Positions 10,497-19,651 are shown, counted from the stretch's first letter. The stretch is DNA of 64,000 bases from Muribaculaceae bacterium (GCA_009775125.1 VSPD01000003.1:1-64000), one strand, 5' to 3'. Notes: generated from the sequence alone by a model not told the origin. Program-made: numbers and translations.

Positions 10497-11465
10497 TCAA
10501 ACCAAATAAAGCCGCCGAAGCCAAGGTACTCGCCCGGCGATGGATGCCGTCAATATCGACAGAATTGCCGTTACGACAAACAGCACAATCTCATCGTCGA
10601 CAATCTGCCTCAAATACAATATGAAAATAGCATGGACGCAGAACACAAACAACGAACACCGGCCCACATATGCCAGCGCGTCGGCGACTCGCTTCCACAA
10701 GCCTATGGCTATAAGATAGAAACCGAAAAACACAACCGGGGTGTATAAGTAAAAAACGGCAGGATTGCCGATATTGGCGTCATTAAGCCCCAAAGCTCCG
10801 TGCCACAGCAACGAGCATATGCCGAGAGCCGCCACACCGGCCGTCATCGCCGTCCACCGCCGGGAAAACCATCCTTTTACACGCTCGGCAAGCCCCGTTA
10901 TTTTCATACAGGCACCAAAGAAAAAAAGCGGAAGCACTGCTACGGCCTGCGCAAGACCCAAGAAAAGCGCCTTGCCCGGAATTCCGATTAGCGTCAACCC
11001 CGCTCCGGCCGCGACAAACACCGCAGTCATGGCCGCGACATGCCTCATCGAGAGGTTTCGGCCACCCTTCGTGACCACAAAAGCAAGGACAAACGTCCAA
11101 AACAAAGCCTTGAAAAACCAAAGCGGAAAATTTGCCGACCACATCAGGCCATTCACTGCATATTCCAATGTAATCTCACCGCCAACCGACGCCCAAGCCG
11201 CCATATACGCCACATTATATATAATATAGGGCACGATCAGACGCTTCAACTTCTCAATCAACAGACCGTCCTTATGGCGAAAGAAAAAACCGGAAATTAC
11301 AAAAAAAGCCGGCACCTCGAAATAGTCGAACACCGTAAGAAGAGGCATACCGCAATGGTCGGCCACCACAAGCAGCATGGCAATGCCTTTGAGCGCATCG
11401 AATATCTCGATGCGACCGGATGCCGATGCGTTGAAGCCATTATCGCGATTATTTTTATTTGGCAT
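10497..11465 (-). CDS. Acyltransferase-3 family membrane protein
   Basis: This 322-residue protein has about ten hydrophobic segments. The N-terminus (EIFDALKGIAMLLVVADHCG) has the D-x-L-K-G-I-A ... H layout typical of the acyltransferase-3 (OafA/WecH/NodX) family, and FFVISGFFF follows. These integral membrane enzymes O-acetylate or otherwise acylate surface glycans; the substrate here is unknown. I chose ATG at 11465 because upstream codons come only from a TTG inside a palindromic repeat. It is a single-gene unit. Confidence 0.85.
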   Translation of the reverse strand: MPNKNNRDNGFNASASGRIEIFDALKGIAMLLVVADHCGMPLLTVFDYFEVPAFFVISGFFFRHKDGLLIEKLKRLIVPYIIYNVAYMAAWASVGGEITLEYAVNGLMWSANFPLWFFKALFWTFVLAFVVTKGGRNLSMRHVAAMTAVFVAAGAGLTLIGIPGKALFLGLAQAVAVLPLFFFGACMKITGLAERVKGWFSRRWTAMTAGVAALGICSLLWHGALGLNDANIGNPAVFYLYTPVVFFGFYLIAIGLWKRVADALAYVGRCSLFVFCVHAIFILYLRQIVDDEIVLFVVTAILSILTASIAGRVPWLRRLYLV

Positions 11466-11478
11466 AAGCAAATTATAT

Positions 11479-11534
11479 AGGAACGCGAGCCTCCGGCTTG
11501 CGAAATAAATGCACAAGCCGGAGGCTTGTGTTCC
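11479..11534. repeat. Palindromic repeat pair (CAAGCCTCCGGCTTG family)
   Basis: Two copies of the palindrome with core AAGCC-TCC-GGCTT lie head to head (11479-11502 and 11512-11534) and are themselves inverted to each other. The same palindrome recurs at 34978-35010 and, degenerate, at 33289-33317. It sits in the leader of the leftward acyltransferase gene. Confidence 0.8.
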
Positions 11535-11605
11535 TGACGGATTCGCAAAATTACTGATAAAACTTACTTTTATGCGCTTTTTTTAAAGAAATTTTTCGTT
11601 AATTG

Positions 11606-11636
11606 TTGGGTTGCTATGATTTTTTAACTAAATTTG
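11606..11636 (+). promoter_or_regulatory. Promoter of the fumarate reductase operon
   Basis: TTG at 11606-11608 and TAAATTTG at 11629-11636 are spaced by 20 nt, a good -33/-7 Bacteroidales pair. It is about 97 nt upstream of the cytochrome b subunit gene, leaving a leader of roughly 90 nt. Confidence 0.75.
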
Positions 11637-11732
11637 CACCAAAATACGGCTTAACAAGCCAAAAGTGCATATTGCATATCCTGAATCTGAAAAAACAATT
11701 TCAAATAATTCAAATTCTTAAACAATCATCTT

Positions 11733-12740
11733 ATGTGGTTAACAAGCTCATCTATAGGACGTAAGTTCGTGATGGCCCTTACGGGTATCTGCCTCGTCCT
11801 ATTCGTAACTTTTCACGTGTTGATGAACTCAGTGGCCCTGCTTTGGCCCGCTGCCTACAACTCCATCTGCGAGTTCCTCGGCGCAAACTGGTATGCACTC
11901 GTGGCTTCTATCGGCCTTGCTGTGCTCTTCATCATCCACATCATCTATGCAGTATGGCTGACAGTGCAAAACCGCGCTGCCCGCGGCAGCGACCGCTACG
12001 CCGTAACTTCTCGTCCTCCCCAAGTGGAATGGTCGTCGAAGAACATGCTCGTGCTCGGTTTCGTAGTCGTAGCTTTCCTTATCGTGCACCTTATCCAATT
12101 CTGGGCTAAGATGCAGCTCACCGAAATCCTTTCCGAAGGAAACCCCGCCGCTTTCACTGAAATCGACGGCGCCGCCGCAGCTCCCGCTTTCGGCACACTC
12201 TTCCTTCAAGAAGCCTTCTCCTGCATCTGGACTCCGATAATCTACATCGTTGGCTTCATCGCCCTCTGGTTCCACATGACACACGGCTTCTGGTCGATGC
12301 TCCACTCTGTGGGTTGGGACAACAACCACTGGCTCCCCCGCCTCAAATGCATCGCCAACTGGTGGACATCCATCGTGGTGCTTCTCTTTGTAGCCCAGGC
12401 CGTGCTCTTCACCGTTCAGGCCAACAACAAATTCTTCCTCAACGACCCCGCCCTCCAAGACCAGTATGCTGAATACTGGGGCGAACAGGCCGAAGAAACA
12501 CTCACCGAATTCAACACCACTTTTGCAAATGCTGTAAAAGACGCCAAAGACCAGGCTACTTTCGCCACAGCACAGCAAAACTTCATCAACCAATACGGCC
12601 AGCAGTTCATCGACCGCATCAATGTTATCGACAAAGCACGTGAAACAATGTGCCCCGATGCCGTAAGCGACCCCCTCAACCAGGCCAAAGGCTTGAAGGA
12701 GCAACTCGAAATGTACATGCAACAAAATTCCAACAATTGA
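11733..12740 (+). CDS. sdhC: Succinate dehydrogenase / fumarate reductase cytochrome b subunit, with C-terminal extension
   Basis: This is the di-heme membrane anchor that passes electrons from menaquinol to the flavoprotein/iron-sulfur subunits. Five hydrophobic segments lie within residues 12-228, with candidate heme-ligand histidines (H28, H69, H119, H181, H184); the match is to the five-helix FrdC/SdhC type. Family members are usually about 220-235 residues. This one has 335, because a hydrophilic, Gln/Asp/Glu-rich tail of about 105 residues follows the last helix. It is the first gene of the operon, 15 nt before the flavoprotein gene. Confidence 0.92.
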   Translation: MWLTSSSIGRKFVMALTGICLVLFVTFHVLMNSVALLWPAAYNSICEFLGANWYALVASIGLAVLFIIHIIYAVWLTVQNRAARGSDRYAVTSRPPQVEWSSKNMLVLGFVVVAFLIVHLIQFWAKMQLTEILSEGNPAAFTEIDGAAAAPAFGTLFLQEAFSCIWTPIIYIVGFIALWFHMTHGFWSMLHSVGWDNNHWLPRLKCIANWWTSIVVLLFVAQAVLFTVQANNKFFLNDPALQDQYAEYWGEQAEETLTEFNTTFANAVKDAKDQATFATAQQNFINQYGQQFIDRINVIDKARETMCPDAVSDPLNQAKGLKEQLEMYMQQNSNN

Positions 12741-12755
12741 TAATCCACTGCGAAC

Positions 12756-14798
12756 ATGATCGACCCTAAAAAAATCGAGGGAATGATTGACTCATCCCCC
12801 ATCATGAAGGATTTCGCCGATGTCGAATCCTCCGCTCTCCCCGAGTTCCAGATCGACTCGAAGATTCCCGAAGGTCCCATTGCCGACAAGTGGACCAATT
12901 ACAAGGCTCACCAGAAACTCGTCAACCCCGCCAACAAGCGCAACCTCGACATAATCGTCGTCGGTACAGGCCTCGCAGGTGCTTCCGCAGCATCCACTCT
13001 TGGCGAACTCGGTTTCAACGTGCTCAACTTCTGCATCCAGGACTCCCCCCGTCGCGCCCACTCTATCGCCGCACAGGGCGGTATCAACGCTGCAAAAGAC
13101 TATCAGAACGACGGCGACTCCGTGTACCGTCTTTTCTACGACACCGTAAAAGGCGGCGACTTCCGCTCGCGTGAAGCCAACGTTTACCGTCTTGCCGAAG
13201 TGTCCAACAACATCATCGACCAATGCGTGGCCCAGGGTGTGCCCTTCGCACGCGAATACGGCGGCCTTCTCGCCAACCGCTCTTTCGGCGGCGCTCAGGT
13301 AAGCCGTACATTCTACGCAAAAGGCCAGACAGGCCAGCAGCTTCTGCTCGGCGCATACTCCTCGCTCAACCGTCAGATTCAGAAAGGCACCGTTAAAAGC
13401 TTCGTTCGCCGCGAAATGCTCGACGTGGTTCTCATCCCCGATGCAAACGGCGTGAAACGCGCTCGCGGTATCATCGTGCGCAACCTCATCACCGGCGAAA
13501 TCGAACGCTATGCAGCACACGCAGTGGTGCTCGCCACCGGCGGTTACGGTCGTGCATTCTTCCTTTCCACCAACGCCATGGGCTGCAACGGCTCCGCTGC
13601 CGTACAGGCCTTCAAAAAAGGCGCATACCTCGCCAACCTCGCCTTCACACAGATTCACCCCACCTGTATCCCCGTTCACGGCGAAGACCAGTCGAAACTG
13701 ACTCTTATGTCTGAATCGCTCCGTAACGACGGCCGTATCTGGGTGCCCAAGAAAAAAGAAGACGCAGAAGCAATCCGCGCCGGCAAAAAGAAACCCACCG
13801 ACATCCCCGACGAAGACCGCGACTTCTACCTCGAACGCCGCTATCCCGCCTTCGGTAACCTCTGCCCCCGCGACATCGCATCCCGTGCTGCAAAAGAACG
13901 CTGCGACGCCGGCTTCGGCGTAGGTACAGGCAACGCCGTATATCTCGACTTCAAATATGCCATCCAGCGTCTTGGCGAAGACGCCGTGCGCGACCGCTAC
14001 GGCAACCTCTTCGACATGTACCAGATGATTTCCGACGACAACCCCTACGAGACTCCTATGATGATCTTCCCCGCCTCCCACTACACCATGGGCGGTATCT
14101 GGGTCGACTACGAACTCCAGACATCAATCAAGGGCCTCTTCGCTATCGGCGAATGTAACTTCTCCGACCACGGTGCAAACCGCCTCGGTGCTTCCGCCCT
14201 TATGCAAGGTCTCGCCGACGGTTACTTCGTTCTGCCCTACACCATGCAGAACTACCTCTCCGACCAGATCAAGGTGCCCCACTTCAAGACAGACGCGCCC
14301 GAATTCGACCAAGCCGAGAAGGAAGTACGCGCCCGCATCGAACGCCTGATGAACATCAAGGGCACAAAATCGCCCGACGAAATCCACAAGCGTCTCGGTC
14401 ATGTGATGTGGAACCTCGTCGGTATGGGCCGCACACTCCAAAGCCTCGTTAAAGCCGTCGACGAAATCGAAGAAGTCCGCAAGGAATTCTACTCCGACCT
14501 TCGCGTCGTAGGCCGTGCCGACGACCTCAACACCGAGCTCGAAAAAGCACTCCGCCTCGAAGACTTCCTCGTAATAGCCAAGATGATGGCAATCGACGCC
14601 CTCAACCGCAACGAATCTTGCGGCGCTCACTTCCGCGAGGAATACCAGACAGCCGACGGTGAAGCCGCCCGTAACGACGAAAAATATATGTACGTCAGCT
14701 GCTGGAAATACACCGGCGACACCGAAAAGCCCATCCTCCTGAAAGAGCCCCTCAAATATGAGGCTATCCAGGTTCAGACACGTAACTACAAGTCCTAA
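12756..14798 (+). CDS. frdA: Fumarate reductase / succinate dehydrogenase flavoprotein subunit
   Basis: The catalytic subunit interconverts fumarate and succinate; in gut Bacteroidales it mainly reduces fumarate in the pathway to succinate and propionate. FAD-binding GTGLAG is at 70-75. His102 in HSIAAQGG is the expected covalent FAD attachment residue. [10 protein letters not shown] and the substrate-site region [12 protein letters not shown] follow. It has 680 residues, normal for the Bacteroidetes form, and lies between the cytochrome b and iron-sulfur subunit genes. Confidence 0.97.
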   Translation: MIDPKKIEGMIDSSPIMKDFADVESSALPEFQIDSKIPEGPIADKWTNYKAHQKLVNPANKRNLDIIVVGTGLAGASAASTLGELGFNVLNFCIQDSPRRAHSIAAQGGINAAKDYQNDGDSVYRLFYDTVKGGDFRSREANVYRLAEVSNNIIDQCVAQGVPFAREYGGLLANRSFGGAQVSRTFYAKGQTGQQLLLGAYSSLNRQIQKGTVKSFVRREMLDVVLIPDANGVKRARGIIVRNLITGEIERYAAHAVVLATGGYGRAFFLSTNAMGCNGSAAVQAFKKGAYLANLAFTQIHPTCIPVHGEDQSKLTLMSESLRNDGRIWVPKKKEDAEAIRAGKKKPTDIPDEDRDFYLERRYPAFGNLCPRDIASRAAKERCDAGFGVGTGNAVYLDFKYAIQRLGEDAVRDRYGNLFDMYQMISDDNPYETPMMIFPASHYTMGGIWVDYELQTSIKGLFAIGECNFSDHGANRLGASALMQGLADGYFVLPYTMQNYLSDQIKVPHFKTDAPEFDQAEKEVRARIERLMNIKGTKSPDEIHKRLGHVMWNLVGMGRTLQSLVKAVDEIEEVRKEFYSDLRVVGRADDLNTELEKALRLEDFLVIAKMMAIDALNRNESCGAHFREEYQTADGEAARNDEKYMYVSCWKYTGDTEKPILLKEPLKYEAIQVQTRNYKS

Positions 14799-14821
14799 CC
14801 CTTTCAACCACGATTTCTAAA

Positions 14822-15577
14822 ATGGAAACAAATATAAGTGTAAACCTCAAAATTTGGCGTCAACGTGGTCCCAAAGAGAAAGGACAGTTCGTCAAATACC
14901 ACCTCGACAATGTATCCACCGGCAGCTCGTTCCTCGAAATGCTCGACATGCTCAACCAGCGTCTTGTCGAACAAGGAGAAGAACCCGTAGTCTTCGACTC
15001 CGACTGCCGCGAAGGCATCTGCGGCATGTGCTCGCTCTATATCGACGGACACCCCCACGGTCCCGTTCAGGGCATCACAACCTGCCAGCTCCACATGCGT
15101 AAATTCCACGACGGACAGGAAATCACCATCGAACCCTGGCGTTCGGCCGCCTTCCCCGTTATCCGCGACCTCATGGTCGACCGCTCCGCTTTCGACAAAA
15201 TCCAGCAGGCCGGCGGCTATGTATCGTTCAACTGCGGCGGCGCTCCCGATGCCAACTCCACACCCATCGCCAAAGAAGTGGCCGACGTGGCCATGGACTC
15301 CGCCACTTGCATCGGCTGCGGCGCATGTGTCGCTGCCTGCAAAAACGGCTCAGCCATGCTCTTCGTATCTGCCAAGGTAAGCCAGTTCGCACTCCTGCCC
15401 CAGGGCCAGGTTGAGCGCAAACGCCGCGCCCGCGCAATGGTGTCTAAGATGGACGAACTCGGCTTCGGCAACTGCACCAACACCGGTGCCTGCGCCGCCG
15501 AATGTCCCAAGAACATTCCGTTGAGCAACATCGCACGCCTCAACCGCGAATACCTCAACGCCAAGTTCGCCGAATAA
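14822..15577 (+). CDS. frdB: Fumarate reductase / succinate dehydrogenase iron-sulfur subunit
   Basis: This subunit carries the electron-transfer chain between heme and FAD. Cys62, Cys67, Cys70 and Cys88 match the [2Fe-2S] site. [11 protein letters not shown] (163-173) and a later [12 protein letters not shown] (218-228) supply the ligands of the other two clusters. At 251 residues it is complete. It closes the operon and is followed directly by a terminator. Confidence 0.97.
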   Translation: METNISVNLKIWRQRGPKEKGQFVKYHLDNVSTGSSFLEMLDMLNQRLVEQGEEPVVFDSDCREGICGMCSLYIDGHPHGPVQGITTCQLHMRKFHDGQEITIEPWRSAAFPVIRDLMVDRSAFDKIQQAGGYVSFNCGGAPDANSTPIAKEVADVAMDSATCIGCGACVAACKNGSAMLFVSAKVSQFALLPQGQVERKRRARAMVSKMDELGFGNCTNTGACAAECPKNIPLSNIARLNREYLNAKFAE

Positions 15578-15603
15578 ATCCCGGCAGACATCCATATCCA
15601 TAA

Positions 15604-15637
15604 TCCCTCGCCGGAGTTTCCGGCGGGGGATTTTTCA
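15604..15637 (+). terminator. Terminator of the fumarate reductase operon
   Basis: A GC-rich stem (CCCTCGCCGGA / TCCGGCGGGGG) with a GTT loop is followed by ATTTTTC, 27 nt after the stop codon of the iron-sulfur subunit gene. Confidence 0.85.
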
Positions 15638-15660
15638 ATAACACGAAAACATTTTCAACC

Positions 15661-16056
15661 ATGAATATCGAACAGACGAGAGAAACCTGTCTGGCGATGC
15701 ACCCGAACGTAGAAGAAGGCTGCCCCTTCGAGTCTCTGGGACATCCCGACATCGCGTTCAAGATAGCAGGCAAAATATTCGCCTATCTATGTATGCCGGA
15801 TGCTCCGAGTTGCGAGCATGTGGGCACATCAAATCTGATTGTGCTGAAATGCGACCCCGGCCGTGCACTGGAATTACGCGAGCAATATCCCGGAATTATC
15901 GAACCGGCTTGGCACTGGAACAAAAAATACTGGAATCAAATACGATACGACAAATTGCCCGAAGCCAAGGTCAAGGAACTTATTGCCGAATCTTTCCGGC
16001 TCGTCATCGACAAACTCCCCAAGAAAATCCAAAAAGAACTTTTTGAAACAATTTAA
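15661..16056 (+). CDS. MmcQ/YjbR family protein
   Basis: This 131-residue protein belongs to the YjbR-like family, which has a CyaY-like fold. The family features seen are the N-terminal Cys-Leu-AMHPNVEEGCPFES, FKIAGKIFAYL, CDP, the YPGIIEPAWHWNKKYWNQI segment and the basic C-terminal helix. DNA binding has been proposed for the family, but its function is not established. It is a single gene just after the operon terminator. Confidence 0.85.
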   Translation: MNIEQTRETCLAMHPNVEEGCPFESLGHPDIAFKIAGKIFAYLCMPDAPSCEHVGTSNLIVLKCDPGRALELREQYPGIIEPAWHWNKKYWNQIRYDKLPEAKVKELIAESFRLVIDKLPKKIQKELFETI

Positions 16057-16130
16057 ACACGGAAATCAGAGAATTTTCGTAAATCTTGGAAAACTTTTCA
16101 TAAAGCCTTATACAAGGGCCTTTGGGAGAA

Positions 16131-16670
16131 TTACTCGTTTTGAAGAATCCTTTCTATAAACTCGGTTTTGGCTTCGGTATAGCCATCTCTGTTATGCTTG
16201 AATTTAGGCAAGAGGCTCAATTTCAGAGTCTCATATTCTTTAGCCGTATCGGGATGAGCCACCAGAAAATCACGAAAAAATATCTCTTTATTGTCGCCGA
16301 TCGGATGAATATGTATATGGAATACTCTATCGGCATATCCCGACGGCGTGTATCCTTTATTGAAACTCATACGTGTTCTTGAAACAGACATACATATATA
16401 GCCGGACGACTCCATGACTTCGCGTAATTTAATCCAATCCGGTCTTGTCGATACTTCCACCAATATGTCTATTATTGGTTTGGCCTGAATTGTCGAAATC
16501 GCAGTGCTGCCTATATGGTTGATTATAGGGCAAAATTCCTCAAGGATTATTTGGAGTTGCTTTATTTCATCATCTGCCCATTCTTTCCAGAAAGAACAAT
16601 GCGGCACAAGAACTATTGGAAACAGTATCCATAGTTCTTCCAAAGCCAAATCTTTCAACTCTTTTTTCAT
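16131..16670 (-). CDS. GrpB family protein (UPF0157, nucleotidyltransferase-like fold)
   Basis: This 179-residue protein matches the GrpB/UPF0157 family, which has a nucleotidyltransferase-like fold: VPHCSFWKEW, INHIGSTAI, AKPIIDILVEV and the later HIHIHP with FRDFLVAHP. GSTAI and KPIIDI correspond to the nucleotide-binding and Asp positions of the fold. Activity is unknown. The ATG at 16670 is preferred over an upstream GTG. Its base composition is more AT-rich than its neighbours, and it sits at the edge of a repeat-rich stretch. Confidence 0.85.
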   Translation of the reverse strand: MKKELKDLALEELWILFPIVLVPHCSFWKEWADDEIKQLQIILEEFCPIINHIGSTAISTIQAKPIIDILVEVSTRPDWIKLREVMESSGYICMSVSRTRMSFNKGYTPSGYADRVFHIHIHPIGDNKEIFFRDFLVAHPDTAKEYETLKLSLLPKFKHNRDGYTEAKTEFIERILQNE

Positions 16671-17058
16671 AGCGTGACTATAAATTCTATGCACTTATAA
16701 AAGTATACCGCAAACTTACAAAAAAGCCGTGATAACCCGCTCAATATTGGCAGATTATTACAGTTTTTTTATTGGTTTTATAGTTTCATACTTCTATTGG
16801 GGATTTGTCTTGGATACGGTATTCCCATGGCTTTCCTAAACTCATTCATCTTCTTTCTGAACCGGCTTACGTGTGATACTCTGTCAATCTTGAAATCGAA
16901 TCTGCCGTTTTCATACTCCTTGATGGCGCATACGGAACGTTGCGTTTCTAATGATTTGCAAACCGTGCTCCTGCTTGATTCTGCTTTTCTTTGCATAAGC
17001 CGTAATTCCGGTGCATTTTTATTTAAGTGTCAGTGTTCCTACATAATTGATTCAAAAT

Positions 17059-17160
17059 AATTTGTGAAATCCGCAAAATTTGTGTAATTCGTGGTAAGAA
17101 CGGAGCGCGGTCGCGCTCCGTTGTACACAAATTTCACAGATTGCACGAATTTCACAAATT
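17059..17160. repeat. Composite inverted repeat with central hairpin
   Basis: The centre is a perfect 10-bp stem AACGGAGCGC / GCGCTCCGTT with loop GGTC (17099-17122). It is flanked by imperfect 35-bp arms built on the words AATTTGTGAAAT and CACAAATTTCACA (17059-17093 and 17125-17160). It resembles a REP/BIME-type element. Confidence 0.75.
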
Positions 17161-17167
17161 TCTTTCC

Positions 17168-17184
17168 GAATCGCTACGCGATTC
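17168..17184. repeat. GAATCGC hairpin
   Basis: GAATCGC-TAC-GCGATTC is a perfect 7-bp stem with a 3-nt loop. The same stem occurs at 23838-23855 (loop ATTA) and 23937-23953 (loop GTA). Confidence 0.8.
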
Positions 17185-17391
17185 CATGCACCGCATTTTC
17201 GGTTTGCACCCTTTTCTTTGCATTTTCAGCTTTTCCGGTTTGGCTTCATCTGACACCGTAACGACATTGACGTCAAGCCATTCAGCGTCATTTCTCCCGT
17301 TTTTCGAGGTTATTCCAGAGATTTTTAGTAATTTTGCCACATTTAGAAGTCCTTATAAAACATGTCGTACAAATATGGTTATACAAAGTGT

Positions 17392-17483
17392 GTAGGGACG
17401 CACGGCTCGTGCGTCCGATGCCACTTGACTCCAACCAATTGTTTTGATATTGTTACACGGACGCACGAGCCGTGCGTCCCTGC
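17392..17483. repeat. Short MITE-like element E1
   Basis: The two ends (17392-17417 and 17458-17483) are near-perfect inverted copies of a 26-bp sequence starting GTAGGGACGCACGG. Each end also folds on itself (GGACGCACG / CGTGCGTCC). The 40-bp middle is unique. Related ends occur at 23864-24267, 25392-25517 and 62625-62645. Confidence 0.8.
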
Positions 17484-17517
17484 ATTTTGATAATAAATTC
17501 ATTTGCCCGATAAAAAT

Positions 17518-18363
17518 ATGAACGATTACCGCAAAGTGCGCCTCGACCTTTCGCCTTGCACCGAGGACGCCACAGATATAATGGCCGCATTGCTGGCCGA
17601 CATTGGCTTTGAATCATTCGTGCCCGACGACTGCGGGCTTGACGCCTACATCCAAGAGCCGCTTTTCGACGCGCAAGCCCTAAATTCGGCTATCGCCGAG
17701 TTTCCTTTCGCCATGTCTATCGACGTTGCCACAGAAAAGGTCGAGGGACGCGACTGGAATGCCGAGTGGGAGCAGAATTATTTCCAACCCATCGTCGTTG
17801 GCGACCGTTGCGTGATTCATTCATCGTTTCACACCGACATCCCTGCCTGTGAATTCGACATTACCATCGACCCGAAAATGGCATTCGGCACAGGCCACCA
17901 TGCCACTACATCGCTCATTATCGAGCAGCTTCTCACGCTTACGCTCCAAGGCAAAGCTGTGATAGACATGGGCACCGGCACCGGCATTCTTGCCATTCTT
18001 GCAGCCATGCGTGGCGCCTCGCCCGTTACAGGCATCGAAATCGACGAGTTCGCCTACACCAATGCCATCGACAACGTCGCGCTCAACGGCCATGCGGAAA
18101 TAGCCCTTATCAACTCCGACGCCTCGGCTCTCGCCGGAAAGGAAGCCGACGTATTCATTGCCAACATCAACCGCAACGTTATCACCGCCGACCTTCCGGC
18201 ATATGCGGCTACGCTGCGCCCGGGCGCGGTGATGATTCTGTCGGGTTTCTACACCGCCGACATCCCTGTTGTGCTCGCCGCCGCCACACCCCTGGGCCTG
18301 CACGAAATATCACACTCGGAAAAAGGCGACTCATGGGCCTGCCTTGTACTCACAAACGCATAG
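17518..18363 (+). CDS. prmA: Ribosomal protein L11 methyltransferase PrmA
   Basis: PrmA trimethylates ribosomal protein L11 with S-adenosylmethionine. The SAM-binding site VIDMGTGTGILAILAAMRGA is followed by GIEIDEFAYTNA, and MAFGTGHHATT precedes it. FIANINRN corresponds to the catalytic NPPF-like loop of the family. ATG 17518 is chosen; an upstream TTG at 17503 would add five residues. It is the first of three closely packed genes, with a 2-nt gap to the next. Confidence 0.95.
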   Translation: MNDYRKVRLDLSPCTEDATDIMAALLADIGFESFVPDDCGLDAYIQEPLFDAQALNSAIAEFPFAMSIDVATEKVEGRDWNAEWEQNYFQPIVVGDRCVIHSSFHTDIPACEFDITIDPKMAFGTGHHATTSLIIEQLLTLTLQGKAVIDMGTGTGILAILAAMRGASPVTGIEIDEFAYTNAIDNVALNGHAEIALINSDASALAGKEADVFIANINRNVITADLPAYAATLRPGAVMILSGFYTADIPVVLAAATPLGLHEISHSEKGDSWACLVLTNA

Positions 18364-18365
18364 AG

Positions 18366-18923
18366 ATGAAACACCTTATAGCCATAATCATTCTTGCACT
18401 GTCCGCAACACTGTCGACGAGCGCGCAGGAGGCCACAGAAGACACGCCGAAAGCGTTGCGGTTTGCCTGGGGCGCCGACCTCAACAGCTCGGTCGACCTG
18501 TCGCAAAACGACATGACCAATATCGGCATCGACGCCTACTTCGGCATAAGCCTTCCGGCAGTGGAGATGCTTGGCGTGGGCGTGGGCGCAAACGTGCCCG
18601 TGAGCAATTCGCGCTACTCATACCCTATCTTTGCCATCTTGCGCACCAACTTCAAAACCCGCCCCACCCTGTGCTTCCTCGACTTGCGCCCCGGCATATC
18701 GGTAAACAACCGCATTGATTCACGCCAACAGACCGGCGCTTATATCAGCGCCGGCGTGGGTATCCAGCTTGCATCCACGCGCTCGTTCCGGTCGCACCTT
18801 ATCCTGGGTTACACGTTCACCTCGCAAGGCGATTTTACCACTACCGCCAACGACGGCAGCGATTTGGTGCTTCACGCTCCCGACCTGCACTTTGCCACCC
18901 TGCGCCTCGGCATCATATTCTGA
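18366..18923 (+). CDS. Outer-membrane beta-barrel-like protein
   Basis: The 185-residue protein has a signal peptide (about 1-19, cleavage near TSAQ). Alternating hydrophobic/polar strands such as IDAYFGISL, VGVGANVPVSN and HLILGYTFTSQG follow, and it ends in LRLGIIF with a C-terminal Phe as in many outer-membrane barrels. No specific family is recognised. The ATG lies 2 nt after the prmA stop and a MerR-type regulator starts 7 nt downstream, so the three are probably one transcript. Confidence 0.7.
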   Translation: MKHLIAIIILALSATLSTSAQEATEDTPKALRFAWGADLNSSVDLSQNDMTNIGIDAYFGISLPAVEMLGVGVGANVPVSNSRYSYPIFAILRTNFKTRPTLCFLDLRPGISVNNRIDSRQQTGAYISAGVGIQLASTRSFRSHLILGYTFTSQGDFTTTANDGSDLVLHAPDLHFATLRLGIIF

Positions 18924-18930
18924 TACGTTT

Positions 18931-19269
18931 ATGACCGACATATCTAAAAAATATTACAAAATAAACGAAGTTGCCGAGATTCTCAACATCCCGGAATCGA
19001 CATTGCGCTATTGGGAAAAACGATTCACTATAATCAAGCCCAAGCGCACCGAAAGCGGCCGACGGATGTACACCCCCGACGATATCGAAAAAATTCGCAT
19101 GGTATATTACCTTGTAAAGGAACGCGGACTGAAACTTGACGCCGCCGAGGAGCAAATCCGCATCAACCGCTCGGGTGTGTCACGCCGTTTTGTGGCTATC
19201 GAGCGACTGCGCGACATACGCCGCCAACTGTCGGCATTGCTCGCCGCCATCGACTCCAACGGACGCTGA
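18931..19269 (+). CDS. MerR family transcriptional regulator
   Basis: This 112-residue protein has an N-terminal MerR-type winged helix: KINEVAEILNIPESTLRYWEKRF (split as KINEVAEILNI and PESTLRYWEKRF) and YTPDDIEKIRMVYYLVKERGLKLDAAEEQI. A short basic C-terminal helix follows. No effector domain or cysteine sensor is present. This compact form is common in Bacteroidetes; the target genes are unknown. The frame extends far upstream, but ATG 18931 fits the domain boundary and the 7-nt spacing. Confidence 0.88.
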   Translation: MTDISKKYYKINEVAEILNIPESTLRYWEKRFTIIKPKRTESGRRMYTPDDIEKIRMVYYLVKERGLKLDAAEEQIRINRSGVSRRFVAIERLRDIRRQLSALLAAIDSNGR

Positions 19270-19329
19270 ACGAACCAACAACACCATGTCCTTGTTATAT
19301 TCTTGAACCCCCAAAAATATAATACAGAT

Positions 19330-19560
19330 ATGGAAATTCAAGAAGTAATCGCCCAAATCAAAGATAAGTTCGGCGATAAAGTAGACATCTCCGCCATAAC
19401 GGAAAAACTCAAAGACGTTGACCTGAGCAAATTCAACTTCAACGAAATTCTCGACAAACTTAATCTTTCCAACCTTGTCGGCGACCTCGACGGCGACGGT
19501 GTGCAAGAAAGCTTCTTTGAAGAAGTGAAAGGCAAAATCGGCGGAATGTTCGGAAAATAA
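19330..19560 (+). CDS. Small acidic helical protein with an EF-hand-like loop
   Basis: This 76-residue cytoplasmic protein is rich in Asp, Glu, Lys and Leu and is mostly helical by eye. Near residue 55 is DLDGDGVQESFFEE, which resembles a calcium-binding EF-hand or dockerin loop. The C-terminus is GKIGGMFGK. I do not know a function. An upstream TTG (19303) would add nine residues, but the ATG after a short AT-rich spacer is preferred. It is followed by a long inverted repeat. Confidence 0.65.
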   Translation: MEIQEVIAQIKDKFGDKVDISAITEKLKDVDLSKFNFNEILDKLNLSNLVGDLDGDGVQESFFEEVKGKIGGMFGK

Positions 19561-19566
19561 TTATCC

Positions 19567-19650
19567 AATGCACAATTCACAATTCACGATGCACAATTGG
19601 CTTTCAGCGCATAGCCCAATTGTGCATCGTGAATCGTGAATTGTGCATTA
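19567..19650. repeat. Long inverted repeat between convergent genes
   Basis: Arms of about 34 bp (19567-19600 and 19615-19650), built from the words AATGCACAATTCAC and GTGAATTGTGCATT, pair almost perfectly around a 14-nt loop. It could terminate both convergent transcripts or be a dispersed repeat. Confidence 0.8.
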
Positions 19651-19651
19651 A

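Larger units (their letters stand above)
16671..17517. other. About 850-bp intergenic stretch holding repeats, no convincing gene
   Basis: No convincing coding sequence is seen. Two short leftward open frames (16778-16996 and 17152-17340) have no recognisable family. The stretch holds an imperfect inverted repeat around a GC hairpin (17059-17160), a GAATCGC hairpin (17168-17184) and a long GGACGCACG inverted repeat (17392-17483). Confidence 0.7.

Noticed and set aside
12792..14081. 429-codon leftward open frame inside the flavoprotein gene
   Set aside because: Antisense shadow of a clearly conserved gene; no recognisable protein.
16778..16996. 72-codon leftward open frame
   Set aside because: No family, no ribosome site and no good promoter; it lies in a repeat-rich, apparently non-coding stretch. 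A decayed gene fragment cannot be excluded.
17152..17340. 62-codon leftward open frame starting MAKLLKISGITSKNG
   Set aside because: It runs through the GAATCGC hairpin and has no similarity that I recognise; a real small gene is possible but unsupported.
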